Positions 37,179 through 46,127 of a stretch of 64,000 nt of DNA are shown in pieces. The stretch is from a virus, in the IMG/VR virus record IMGVR_UViG_3300032291_002123, positions 1 to 64,000 of that record; one strand, 5' to 3'. The notes under the pieces were generated by a model. That model searched no databases. It saw only the letters and a list, made by a program, of their open reading frames with translations, and was not told the DNA's origin. Position 1 is the first letter of the stretch; every line of letters begins with the position of its first letter. A program made the translations under genes and the position numbers.

Positions 37179-40100
37179 CTACAACTCAAACTGTTGTTGC
37201 ACAAGGGTTCCGATGTTCAATAATTCATCATAGTTATCTGGGTTTGGAATCTGAGAGGCAATACCAATCATTTTTTCCCAAAAAAGCATTTTTGCGTCTA
37301 ATTTATCTAGGTCTTGACCTTTTTCGGTGTCAATTTTTCTATATTCTTCGTAGATTTCGTGTAGTTGGTCTACCTTAATTTGTAGTGATTCAGGGGTATG
37401 CATTTGGAACTCAACGGTTACGCCATTCTTGGTGAGTTTCATGTTGATGCCTTGATAGGGGTCTCCACCCTCCCAGAAGTTCTTAACCCTAACTTCATAG
37501 CCCATCTGCTCAAATCGAGCAATTACTCTACGAACTGAGTCTGTGTACCTAGAGCCATCTACCGTCATGGTATAGCGAATGGAGTCAGACACCTTTTCTG
37601 CTGACTGGTCTATGTCGCCTTCGAAATCTTTGTTAGCGTCATCCTTGATTTTACGAGCCAACGAGTCTGTGCTCTTTAGACGCTGGTCTAACTGGTCTAA
37701 GTCACCGTCAAGAGTTTCAGCCAAAGTGGTCATAATCTTGGTAACTTCAGGTTCCATCTGCTCGGCAAGTTTTCTTACCTTCTTAGCAGCCTCTACTGCT
37801 TTGGGGTCACGGTCTTTTTCAAGCGGTGGCTCTTCAGCAAGAGGCGGAATTTCAATCTTCTTTTTAGTGGCAGTTCTATAAGTTCCTAGGTCTTCATCTT
37901 TATTTTCGCCTTGAGACTGAACTCTATCGGTTTCTGTTGAAGGGTCGACTACAATTATAGCCGAGGTATTGTAGATAACGTAATCTCCAGAAAATCTACT
38001 CCATCCTTCACCTGAAACAGCCCCGTTGCCGTCTGCTGCAAAAACTACAAATGGGGCGTCTGAGTCATACATATACTTATCCCCGTATCTATCAGCAACT
38101 TCCCTTCTCAAGGCGGTTCTATCTTTGTAACTTCTTAGTAGTTCATTAGGGACGAGCATTTCCATAACTGAATAACCTTCCGAACTTGCAAACTGAGATG
38201 CTCTGCTATAGTTTGTAGAAACGTAAGTTCCAGGACCGATAACGCCATTTCCAATAAACGGCTTACCGTCAACTAACTCTTGAGAAGCATTATTGGGAGC
38301 ACCCCTAAAAATTCTTGTCAGCCCCAGTTGAGCAGCGCTATTCCAAAGTTCTCTAAATTCATCTTTTGTTACGCCTATTGCTGGTTTATCCCACCCTTGA
38401 GCCTCGATAACTTCTTTCATTTTTCTAAAATCTGTCTTATATCCATTGTTTTTTGGATTGTCTTCTTCTTGCCCCCTATTCATAGGATATGAACCTAAGT
38501 CAATCTTCTTTCCGATTTTTGCTCTTTGGACGGCTTCATCAGCAACGGCATTTAAATCTTTAGGAGTAGGTGAGCCTAAGTCCTCGTCAGTGGGGGTCTG
38601 TGAAGATTGAACCTTGCCAGCAAATTTTTCTCCGTCATCAGTTAGGTTCGAACTGTGGTAAATAGGCATTCCAGCATTTGTTCTAGCAAACTCTAGAATC
38701 GCTGTAGCGAGACCCCTACGTTGGAAATCTTCGTCAACTTCAATCATGTTAATAGTAGAGAAAGGCTTGAATTCATCAAAATTAGGGTCGTCTAAAGAAC
38801 TACCGCCTATGGCATCGGGCCACCAGCGTCTTGAACCGTCAGGTAGGGTCTCTGAGGGAGGCTCTGCATAAGTGACTAATGCTACAGGATTTATGTCTAC
38901 TTCTCCATTAGGTTCATACGGGTACGCTAGCACTTTGCCATATCGTAGTTCTTCTCCACGCTGATTAATACTCCATCTATCGTCTCTAACTAACTGGAAT
39001 CGATTACCGTCGGCGTCAGTGTATTCGCCAGTTTCGGTGATATTTTTGCGTTTACCTTCTTCCGAGATTTCAGTTTCTAGGTTGTTATCAGACTTAACAC
39101 GCTTTCTAATTCTTTTTTGGGGAGTTAGGTCTGCGTCCTTGTCTTGGAATACAAGAGTAAATTCTTCGCCTAGGTCTTCTTCCATAACTTGGCTAGAAGA
39201 TTGGACAGCGTCTGCGAAGCGAGACCCAGATGGAGTTCTGGTTGCGTCGTGATAGATAGGCATGCCAGCGTTGGTTCGGGCAAACTCCATCATTGCAGTA
39301 GCAATACCTTCACGCTGTAGGGAGTCGTCTACTTCAACCCAGTCGACGGTAGTGAACGGCTTGGTGTTATCAATTCTCACATTTTCTGAAGAGCCACCGA
39401 CCTCGGTTTCATCCCACCTTAGTTTTTCTCTAGAGTTATCGTCGACTATGTAATAAGACTTTGCTTCAGAGTAGTAGAACGAGCCAATGGGCCAAGGGTC
39501 AACTTCCGTTGGCTCGATGAAAGAACCTGCGCCTGTGTCGTAAGCACCTTCGGCAGGTAGATATGCCTCTACGCTTCCTCTGCTTAAATACTCTCTGCCT
39601 TCATTGTCGATGTCCCACTGGTCATGGCGAGACAGGATAATCTTTTTGCCATCCTTGGTAACGTATTCACCAGTCTCGGTGACGGTTCTAACCTTAGGGA
39701 ACTCTTTGTTGGCAAACTGACCGCTTAGGTCTAGTTCTCTAACGCTGCTTTTTAGGTCATTGTTAGATTTAATGCGACTCTTAATTTCTTCTTGAGCGAG
39801 TCTTTTTTCCTCAGGTATCTTGCTTGTCACCCTTTCGAACAGAGCCTGAGAAGGAGAGACTCTGTCACGGACATCGCCGAGGTCTTCATCGAGAACTTGA
39901 GCAGGAGATTGGACTCCTGCAGCAAACTCCCTACCATCTTCGCTTAAGTGCTTGCTGTGGTAGATAGGGAAGTCAGTGTCGCTGCGAGCCGCTTCTAGCA
40001 TTGCAGTTGCTAGCCCACGGCGTCTGAACTCATATCTTACTAAAATGCCAGAAATTGTGTAGTAAGGCTTGTCTTCATCCACTTGGCTTATGTTGACGTC

Positions 40101-43100
40101 TGCAACTGCGTTCCAAGCACCGTAGCCAACTGGATACATGCTGTAGTCCATGTCACCAACAAGTAAGAGAGTCTCTTTGCCCCTAGCCATGACGTTGTGC
40201 TCTGCCACCATATAGATATTTTTCTCTATTGCCTCTGCTTGTCTCATTGCTGGGCGTGTGTGACTTATGATGTACTCGTTGCCTTGGGGGTCTGTATAAT
40301 CAAAATCTTGTCGTATATGTTCTACGCCATCAATGACTAATTTTCTAGGCTCTGCGGCAGACTTAGTTAGGCGTTGCTTAACGCTTCTGTATTCCGCTGG
40401 AACGTCACTTCTAGAAGGTGCGCCTAGGTCTTCCTCTACTACCTGAGCACTAGATTGGACGGAGTTAGCAAACTGTCTACCGTCATCGCTTAGTATCGGG
40501 CTGTGATAAACAGGTGCGTCTAGTGATTCTCTGGCAGCCTCAAGCATTGCGGTTGCTAAACCTTTGCGCCGCTGTGCTGCATTTACGTAAATTGATGAAA
40601 TACTATTAAAGGGCTTGTTTTTGTCAAACGGGGCGTAGTTCCCAGCCTCGTCTGGCGGAATGTATACAATTCCTCTTGGGTCAGTTCCTGCATCCCACTG
40701 GCTAAGCAGCATGCCGCCCACGTAATTTCCCTCAGAATCTTGTATATTGACAAGCGGGTCGAAATAATACTCTGCTAAATCAGGTGAAACTGGCTCTTTT
40801 TCTGTAACTTTGGTTTGAGACACTATAACAGTAAACTTTTCTCCATCTTCTGAAGTGTAATCAAAAGTCTTAAGAGTCTCGCTTTGAGTGCTAGTTGGGT
40901 AATTTGTTTTAGTAGTCTTCTCATCGGCTTTTTTAAGTCTAGAAAGAACACTTCTAGATTTCTCGGAGTCTGGAATTCTAGAACTAGTGCCTAAGTCTTC
41001 ATCCACGGTAGCGGCAGTAGATTGAACCGCTTCAGCAAATCCTCTACCCCTGTCGGTTATGACGGCGCTGTGGTAGATGGGGTAAGGTGCAGTTTGACGT
41101 GCAGCCTCAAGCATGGCGGTGGCTATACCCTGCCTTCTAAATTCTTCACCGACGTTAACTCCAGTGATGGTGTAGAAAGGCTTATCTAAATCGGCTTGTT
41201 CTAGGTTTATATCCGATATAAGCGAGAGAAGTTGAGACCTAGATTCTCCAGAGACATTTCGTAGCCTGTAGGTCATAGTGGCAACGCCACCATTTTCATT
41301 TTTTGCCGTTACTGACTGAGCGCCAGTGTACTCATTGGCATCGCCAAAGTTTGAGATGTTGCTAGTTACAGTGTATTTTTGTCCTTCAGGAGCCTCGTAA
41401 TCAAAATTGTATTGACTGCGAGAAGGCACGCCCTTAGGTGCGACAATTTTATTTTCAGATGTTCTCTTTAGCCTGCTTCTAACTTCAGCAGATTTTGCGG
41501 AAACGTTAGTGTCGGCTGATACTCCCAAGTCTTCTTCTAATACTTGACTACTAGATTGAACGGCGTTAGCAAACGCTTCACCGACGCCATCGTTACCTAA
41601 GTACTTGCTGTGGTAGACAGGTATGTTAGTAGATTGTCTAACAGCCTCTAGCGCCGCTGTAGCCAAGCCTTTACGTCTTTTGTCTGGAGCAACAAATACT
41701 GAAGATATAACGTAAAAAGGTTTTTTGGTGTTTACACTGTCAGCATCTGAATCTCTCACAAAAACCCTAGGGTCTGTCGCCCCAGCAGGGATTATCGACA
41801 TTTGCATTCCACCAGCACGTTCGCCATTTGAATCATAGATTTTGATATGAGGCGGAATGTACATTGTGTTGCCAAATCTAACTTTTGCTCGATTAAGGCT
41901 AAATTTAATTTGGAACTTTTCCCCGTCTTCTGCCTCGTACTCAAACTCGTGGCTTACACCAATGTGGGTAGTCCCAAACCTTGCTTTCCAATACCTAGCG
42001 CCGCTACTACGACTTTTAGAGATATCTATTCTTTTTAGTCGTTTAAGAACTTCTTCATTCTTGGTGATGGCTTCTTTGTCAGATTTAGCATTTAGGTCAG
42101 ACTTAAAGAAAGCGTCAATAGGTTTGATTTTGTCCAACAATCCAGACAATCTGTAGCGCAGCGCATCTACTTGACGTCTGGCAGCCTCGGCAACCTGAGG
42201 GTTTTTAATTCCGTTAGCAATCTCGGCTGCTCTGTTTACAGAGTCTGCTGCTTTTTTCAGCGTATCGTCGTCTAGTTTTTGTTGCTCTAGGTCAGCCTCG
42301 GCTGCGTCTACATATGTTCCTAGGTCTTCTTGCAGAATCGGCGGTGGAGATAAGAATTCTTCTGTGGTGCCAGTGGATGCAGAGTCAGTCTTGTCTTTGT
42401 CCTTAGCAGCCTTAACCAGCATTCCCATAGTGAAGGCATCGCTGTTAGCACCGATGAGCATATCTTCGGCTGATAGTTCACCATTTTCATAAGCCTCTAC
42501 AACTTTTGAATTGTTGATGTATAGAACATCGTGGCGAGCCGACAAAATACGCTCTGTTCCAACAGTAAATACTTCATAGGCAGAGTCTGAATTTAGTTCT
42601 AAGTTCAAGCCGTCTTGACGGTCATAGAAATATACTCTTCCCGTGTATCTCTCCCTAAACATGTCATAAAAAGCGACTTCATCGCTGTTCGGGTGAGTGT
42701 TTCTGCCAAGCGTGGAATATGACTCTAGAGAAATAGCGTTTCGGTCTTGACTGTCGTCCATGGCGTTAGGTCTAGAGCCGTCAGGGTTTTTAGGGAGAAT
42801 CTGAGAGAACAAGAATCCCCACTCCATACTCTTTAGTTCTGGGTAAGCCTGCTCAAATAGGTGACCTAATTCGTGCACGCCAACTGAACCGCCGAGTGGA
42901 ATATCTGAATCGTGTGCATGCGTGCTTAGTGTTAGTTCGGTGCCGTCTCTATAGCCACCTCTGCCGTCAGGAGACCAGTCAACAGGCAGCATGCCACCCC
43001 AGAATTTTCCAGAATTCTTTACGTAGTCAGCCATTTTTTCTACTACTGCAGCAGGATAACTTCTCAAAGCCCACTTAATTGATTCTTTGGCTAAATCTAC

Positions 43101-46100
43101 GGAGTCAGACATTTTAGGGTCTGGCATAGTCCTTCTTCTAATGCCATCAAACGAGATGAACTCGCTGCCGTCACCCTCGTACATAGGAATATCTAGGTCT
43201 TTAAAGAGTTGCTGGTATTCTTCCCTTGAAACTACACCTAATCTGTCAGATGCCTTAACGTAATTCTTTTTAATGTTTCTCAGTTCGATGCGACGTTTAT
43301 ACATGTCGACAACTTCTTGAACGTTGTTTTCGAGAGCGTACCACTCTAACGCCTGTTTTTTGTCGCCATTTGGTTTCTCAACGATTTTGACCCACTCGCT
43401 GTCAATTTTTCCTTGAATCCAATCTTCTTTACTGCGTTCTAATGCTTTTTGAAGAGCGAGGTTTTTTTGTTTAGGGTCTACAATATCCCTAATATCCTTA
43501 CCTTCTGAGGCAACACGTATAAACATGGATTCCAGAAAGTCTTTTCTTTCTTCATACTGTTTCTCAGCCAAGGTGCGAGCGTAATCCCTAGTCTTTTGCT
43601 GTAGACGTTTTTCTTCTTCATTTCCAGAAACAACGCTAGCAAGTTTCTCAAAAATGTCGTCGCCAAACTCGTTTCTCATACGCTGAGAGATTCTTGCTCT
43701 GGCAGCAGCAGTTAGCGCCTGAGAGTTCTCGATAAAGGCGTCCATCTCGTCTAGAACTTGGTCGTCTGGACGCTGCTTCAATTTGAATGAGTCTGGGCTA
43801 TTTGGAAGGAACTCGGCAAGACGCTTCATCTTTACCATGATGCGAGTGCCTAAACTCTGTTCGTTGGCATCTTTGTTTACAACTTCTGGAGAAAATAGGA
43901 AACTCGGAACAGAAGCATCCATCTCTAGAGCCATCTGCGCTAGAGTCTTATCCTCTTCTGTGGTTTGTAGGTCGATGCCAACCTTGGCAAGAGTCTCTTT
44001 TACTTCTGGAGAGTTAGGAGTGCCTAGGTCTTCTGGAAGAGTAGCCTTAGGGTCTCCACTGTAGAGCATCTGACCTTGACGCTCTTCACGCAGTTCTAAT
44101 TCAGTCTTAGGGCGGTCAGAGCGAGAGTCGTTTTCTTCGGTCATCCACTCTGCAGCATTTTCAATTGCTTGCTCTGGGTTGTCGTAAGTTCTACGGCTTG
44201 CAGGGTCGAACGAGTCTTGAGATTTCTTGTCGTTGTAAACCTCGCTGACCCATCTGCCTTGAGCGTTCTGTATAACCGTGCTGCGTAACGCTTCGTCAGA
44301 ACTTGGCTCAGTGGCGTAAGAGCCGTCTTCTTGCTTAATGAAATCTTCAGGAGTAATTACATCGTCGTCGTGGACGTGCTCTAAACCTAATCTGTTCTTA
44401 AAGTCTCTAGCCTTTTTGTCTCTAGGGTTAGGCTGACGTGGAGAAGTGGTTTCGTTGTTCTCGGCAATAGCCTGAACGTCTTCCCAGTCTTGTGCGTAGC
44501 CGATAACTTCAGGCTTAATGTTCTTGTCTTCCCAAGGTGCAACTTGGCGAGTAATTTCAAAGATTGGCTGGTCGTCTTCAATTTCGGTTGAGCCACTGCG
44601 GAAGCCGTTAACTATAGCGCCGTTCTTAACGTTTGCTTCCATGCGCTGCTGCACTTCCTTGTGCTGCGCTGGCTGATAGCGTCTTACAGTGAAGCCGCCC
44701 AAATCCTTAGCGTTGTTCTTTGTCCTATAAGTCGAGTAAGGCAATCCCTTCTCGGGGTCTGCAGGAGTAACTGCGTCAAATGTGTTCTTAGGGAATTCTC
44801 CTTGAGGAACGTCTCCCCACATACGTCTCTGAACGCTTCCAGCACGCTTCTGGTCGTTCTTTCGGTCATAGCGTGATACGCCTGCCTGAACATCTCCCCA
44901 AGACTGGTAGTAGCCGATTGACTCATTTCCACTCTCGGTGAATCTACCTCGAGGTTGGCTTAGAGGATTAGTCATAACCTCATAAACAGGATACTTAGGG
45001 TCGAGAGCGCCGTTCTCACCTAAGCCTTTTACTTCTGCGCCATACTGCTCTTTGTGACGTTCTAAATCTGGCAACGCTGCGCCAGCCTCGTGCTTAATCG
45101 CATAGTAGCCGTCAGCAGAAACGAATCCGTTTCCACCAGCAACCCAGCCAGATGGTGCGTCAATTTTTTGTAGCGTGTTTACATCTAATGCGTAGTCTCT
45201 TGCATAATCTGCTGAAGCCTTACCCTTGAGAGAAAGCATCTTTCCAAGTTTGCCGCCGATGTATGCCTTAACGCCTTCAACATTTGTGGCAGGAATTCTG
45301 AAGATTCCAGTTCCTAGAGTTGGGTGGTCAAATACTTCAACGTCAAAGGTATTAGTTTTAGGGTCTGAGCCGACAAACTTACCAACAACAGAATCGATGA
45401 AGCCTTTTAGTCCTCTGGTAAAGAACCTTGCTCCACCACCCATCCAAGCGAAGCGACCTCTACGGTCTCTACGCTGGAGTTTCGCCCGTGCCGAACGTGC
45501 TAAAAAAGAGTTCTCTCCTGAAAACGGGTTACTTGCAGCGATAATCGCAAGCACCACTTCTCTAGGCACGTCCTGTGCATCAGCAGACTCTAAGCGAGCG
45601 ATAGAAAACTGACGCTCTACGGTATCTGGCACGGTTAGATACGCTGAAGCGACGACAGGTCTATACTCCTCACTAATTCTTGAGTCTGCTGCAAACCACT
45701 CACTTCTCTTCTCAATCTTCTCGAGTAGAGATGCATACTCGGTAGAAGTTGATAGAGGGTGACCGATAGGTAGTAGGTCGGTGTTGTTTTGAGAAATCTT
45801 AGATGGAGTTCCAGTGGTAGCCATGTTTATGTAATCTGAAACTTCACGCAAGGCGGTGAACGCTCTTGCTTGAGCATCTTGTGACATGATGCTTCTACTT
45901 AGTGAACGCTGTGCAACCGTCATAGCCTCGATTGGCATAACCTTACGAGCGTCTAGGACGTTCTCGTTGGCAGATGCAACCATAGCCTTGATGGTCTCCG
46001 AAAAACTTAACTCGCTTGACGGTTCGTCAGAAGGGAGTTCGTTAACGGCAGCAACGTCCAGAGCGTCAATCAACTGATTGACTGGGTTCTCTTCGTTACT

Positions 46101-46109
46101 AGGGTACAT
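37179..46109 (-). CDS. Giant polyvalent effector-like protein 1 (six GNATs, protease, RelA/SpoT-like)
   Basis: 2976 aa; GAAGGATACAAA before ATG 46109. Residues ~212-300 carry RDRRGRF and a segment homologous to giant 2 (HPTLGTGIFRIP). ~350-560 holds repeats of a GYxQxWxDVQA motif. The zinc-metallopeptidase motif VHELGHLFE is at 1079-1083, with AYEVFTVGTERI as a possible third ligand region. ~1260-2508 are six tandem GNAT-like domains, each with a (R/Q)R-x-G-(I/L)-A-T-A motif and a P-(I/V)-Y-H strand. ~2597-2725 is ADP-ribosyltransferase-like (RIFRGA, GPGTYVSTNYSRASQFA). ~2770-2973 is a RelA/SpoT-like domain (YQGINMKL, VEFQMHTPES). Nine EDLG linkers mark module borders. The gene follows portal and Dps, a position that suggests a packaged, ejected protein. 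Confidence 0.85.
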   Translation of the reverse strand: MYPSNEENPVNQLIDALDVAAVNELPSDEPSSELSFSETIKAMVASANENVLDARKVMPIEAMTVAQRSLSRSIMSQDAQARAFTALREVSDYINMATTGTPSKISQNNTDLLPIGHPLSTSTEYASLLEKIEKRSEWFAADSRISEEYRPVVASAYLTVPDTVERQFSIARLESADAQDVPREVVLAIIAASNPFSGENSFLARSARAKLQRRDRRGRFAWMGGGARFFTRGLKGFIDSVVGKFVGSDPKTNTFDVEVFDHPTLGTGIFRIPATNVEGVKAYIGGKLGKMLSLKGKASADYARDYALDVNTLQKIDAPSGWVAGGNGFVSADGYYAIKHEAGAALPDLERHKEQYGAEVKGLGENGALDPKYPVYEVMTNPLSQPRGRFTESGNESIGYYQSWGDVQAGVSRYDRKNDQKRAGSVQRRMWGDVPQGEFPKNTFDAVTPADPEKGLPYSTYRTKNNAKDLGGFTVRRYQPAQHKEVQQRMEANVKNGAIVNGFRSGSTEIEDDQPIFEITRQVAPWEDKNIKPEVIGYAQDWEDVQAIAENNETTSPRQPNPRDKKARDFKNRLGLEHVHDDDVITPEDFIKQEDGSYATEPSSDEALRSTVIQNAQGRWVSEVYNDKKSQDSFDPASRRTYDNPEQAIENAAEWMTEENDSRSDRPKTELELREERQGQMLYSGDPKATLPEDLGTPNSPEVKETLAKVGIDLQTTEEDKTLAQMALEMDASVPSFLFSPEVVNKDANEQSLGTRIMVKMKRLAEFLPNSPDSFKLKQRPDDQVLDEMDAFIENSQALTAAARARISQRMRNEFGDDIFEKLASVVSGNEEEKRLQQKTRDYARTLAEKQYEERKDFLESMFIRVASEGKDIRDIVDPKQKNLALQKALERSKEDWIQGKIDSEWVKIVEKPNGDKKQALEWYALENNVQEVVDMYKRRIELRNIKKNYVKASDRLGVVSREEYQQLFKDLDIPMYEGDGSEFISFDGIRRRTMPDPKMSDSVDLAKESIKWALRSYPAAVVEKMADYVKNSGKFWGGMLPVDWSPDGRGGYRDGTELTLSTHAHDSDIPLGGSVGVHELGHLFEQAYPELKSMEWGFLFSQILPKNPDGSRPNAMDDSQDRNAISLESYSTLGRNTHPNSDEVAFYDMFRERYTGRVYFYDRQDGLNLELNSDSAYEVFTVGTERILSARHDVLYINNSKVVEAYENGELSAEDMLIGANSDAFTMGMLVKAAKDKDKTDSASTGTTEEFLSPPPILQEDLGTYVDAAEADLEQQKLDDDTLKKAADSVNRAAEIANGIKNPQVAEAARRQVDALRYRLSGLLDKIKPIDAFFKSDLNAKSDKEAITKNEEVLKRLKRIDISKSRSSGARYWKARFGTTHIGVSHEFEYEAEDGEKFQIKFSLNRAKVRFGNTMYIPPHIKIYDSNGERAGGMQMSIIPAGATDPRVFVRDSDADSVNTKKPFYVISSVFVAPDKRRKGLATAALEAVRQSTNIPVYHSKYLGNDGVGEAFANAVQSSSQVLEEDLGVSADTNVSAKSAEVRSRLKRTSENKIVAPKGVPSRSQYNFDYEAPEGQKYTVTSNISNFGDANEYTGAQSVTAKNENGGVATMTYRLRNVSGESRSQLLSLISDINLEQADLDKPFYTITGVNVGEEFRRQGIATAMLEAARQTAPYPIYHSAVITDRGRGFAEAVQSTAATVDEDLGTSSRIPDSEKSRSVLSRLKKADEKTTKTNYPTSTQSETLKTFDYTSEDGEKFTVIVSQTKVTEKEPVSPDLAEYYFDPLVNIQDSEGNYVGGMLLSQWDAGTDPRGIVYIPPDEAGNYAPFDKNKPFNSISSIYVNAAQRRKGLATAMLEAARESLDAPVYHSPILSDDGRQFANSVQSSAQVVEEDLGAPSRSDVPAEYRSVKQRLTKSAAEPRKLVIDGVEHIRQDFDYTDPQGNEYIISHTRPAMRQAEAIEKNIYMVAEHNVMARGKETLLLVGDMDYSMYPVGYGAWNAVADVNISQVDEDKPYYTISGILVRYEFRRRGLATAMLEAARSDTDFPIYHSKHLSEDGREFAAGVQSPAQVLDEDLGDVRDRVSPSQALFERVTSKIPEEKRLAQEEIKSRIKSNNDLKSSVRELDLSGQFANKEFPKVRTVTETGEYVTKDGKKIILSRHDQWDIDNEGREYLSRGSVEAYLPAEGAYDTGAGSFIEPTEVDPWPIGSFYYSEAKSYYIVDDNSREKLRWDETEVGGSSENVRIDNTKPFTTVDWVEVDDSLQREGIATAMMEFARTNAGMPIYHDATRTPSGSRFADAVQSSSQVMEEDLGEEFTLVFQDKDADLTPQKRIRKRVKSDNNLETEISEEGKRKNITETGEYTDADGNRFQLVRDDRWSINQRGEELRYGKVLAYPYEPNGEVDINPVALVTYAEPPSETLPDGSRRWWPDAIGGSSLDDPNFDEFKPFSTINMIEVDEDFQRRGLATAILEFARTNAGMPIYHSSNLTDDGEKFAGKVQSSQTPTDEDLGSPTPKDLNAVADEAVQRAKIGKKIDLGSYPMNRGQEEDNPKNNGYKTDFRKMKEVIEAQGWDKPAIGVTKDEFRELWNSAAQLGLTRIFRGAPNNASQELVDGKPFIGNGVIGPGTYVSTNYSRASQFASSEGYSVMEMLVPNELLRSYKDRTALRREVADRYGDKYMYDSDAPFVVFAADGNGAVSGEGWSRFSGDYVIYNTSAIIVVDPSTETDRVQSQGENKDEDLGTYRTATKKKIEIPPLAEEPPLEKDRDPKAVEAAKKVRKLAEQMEPEVTKIMTTLAETLDGDLDQLDQRLKSTDSLARKIKDDANKDFEGDIDQSAEKVSDSIRYTMTVDGSRYTDSVRRVIARFEQMGYEVRVKNFWEGGDPYQGINMKLTKNGVTVEFQMHTPESLQIKVDQLHEIYEEYRKIDTEKGQDLDKLDAKMLFWEKMIGIASQIPNPDNYDELLNIGTLVQQQFEL
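37190..37800 (-). other. RelA/SpoT-like C-terminal domain, copy A
   Basis: Residues ~2770-2973 of giant protein 1, with KSTDSLARKI, DSIRYTMTV, YQGINMKLTKNG and VEFQMHTPES in the order of (p)ppGpp synthetase motifs. Copy B is in giant protein 2. Confidence 0.7.
38574..42332 (-). repeat. Six tandem GNAT-EDLG units in giant protein 1
   Basis: Each unit runs from one EDLG linker to the next (nt 42332, 41537, 41003, 40436, 39890, 39183, 38587). Each contains K-P-(F/Y)-x-(T/S)-I, (R/Q)(R/E)-x-G-(L/I)-ATA, EAAR or EFAR, (P)-(I/V)-YH and a FA-x-x-VQS end. The units are clearly homologous but diverged, with 180 to 265 residues each. DNA identity is low, so the array is old. Confidence 0.88.
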
Positions 46110-46127
46110 TTTGTATCCTTCTGATTT

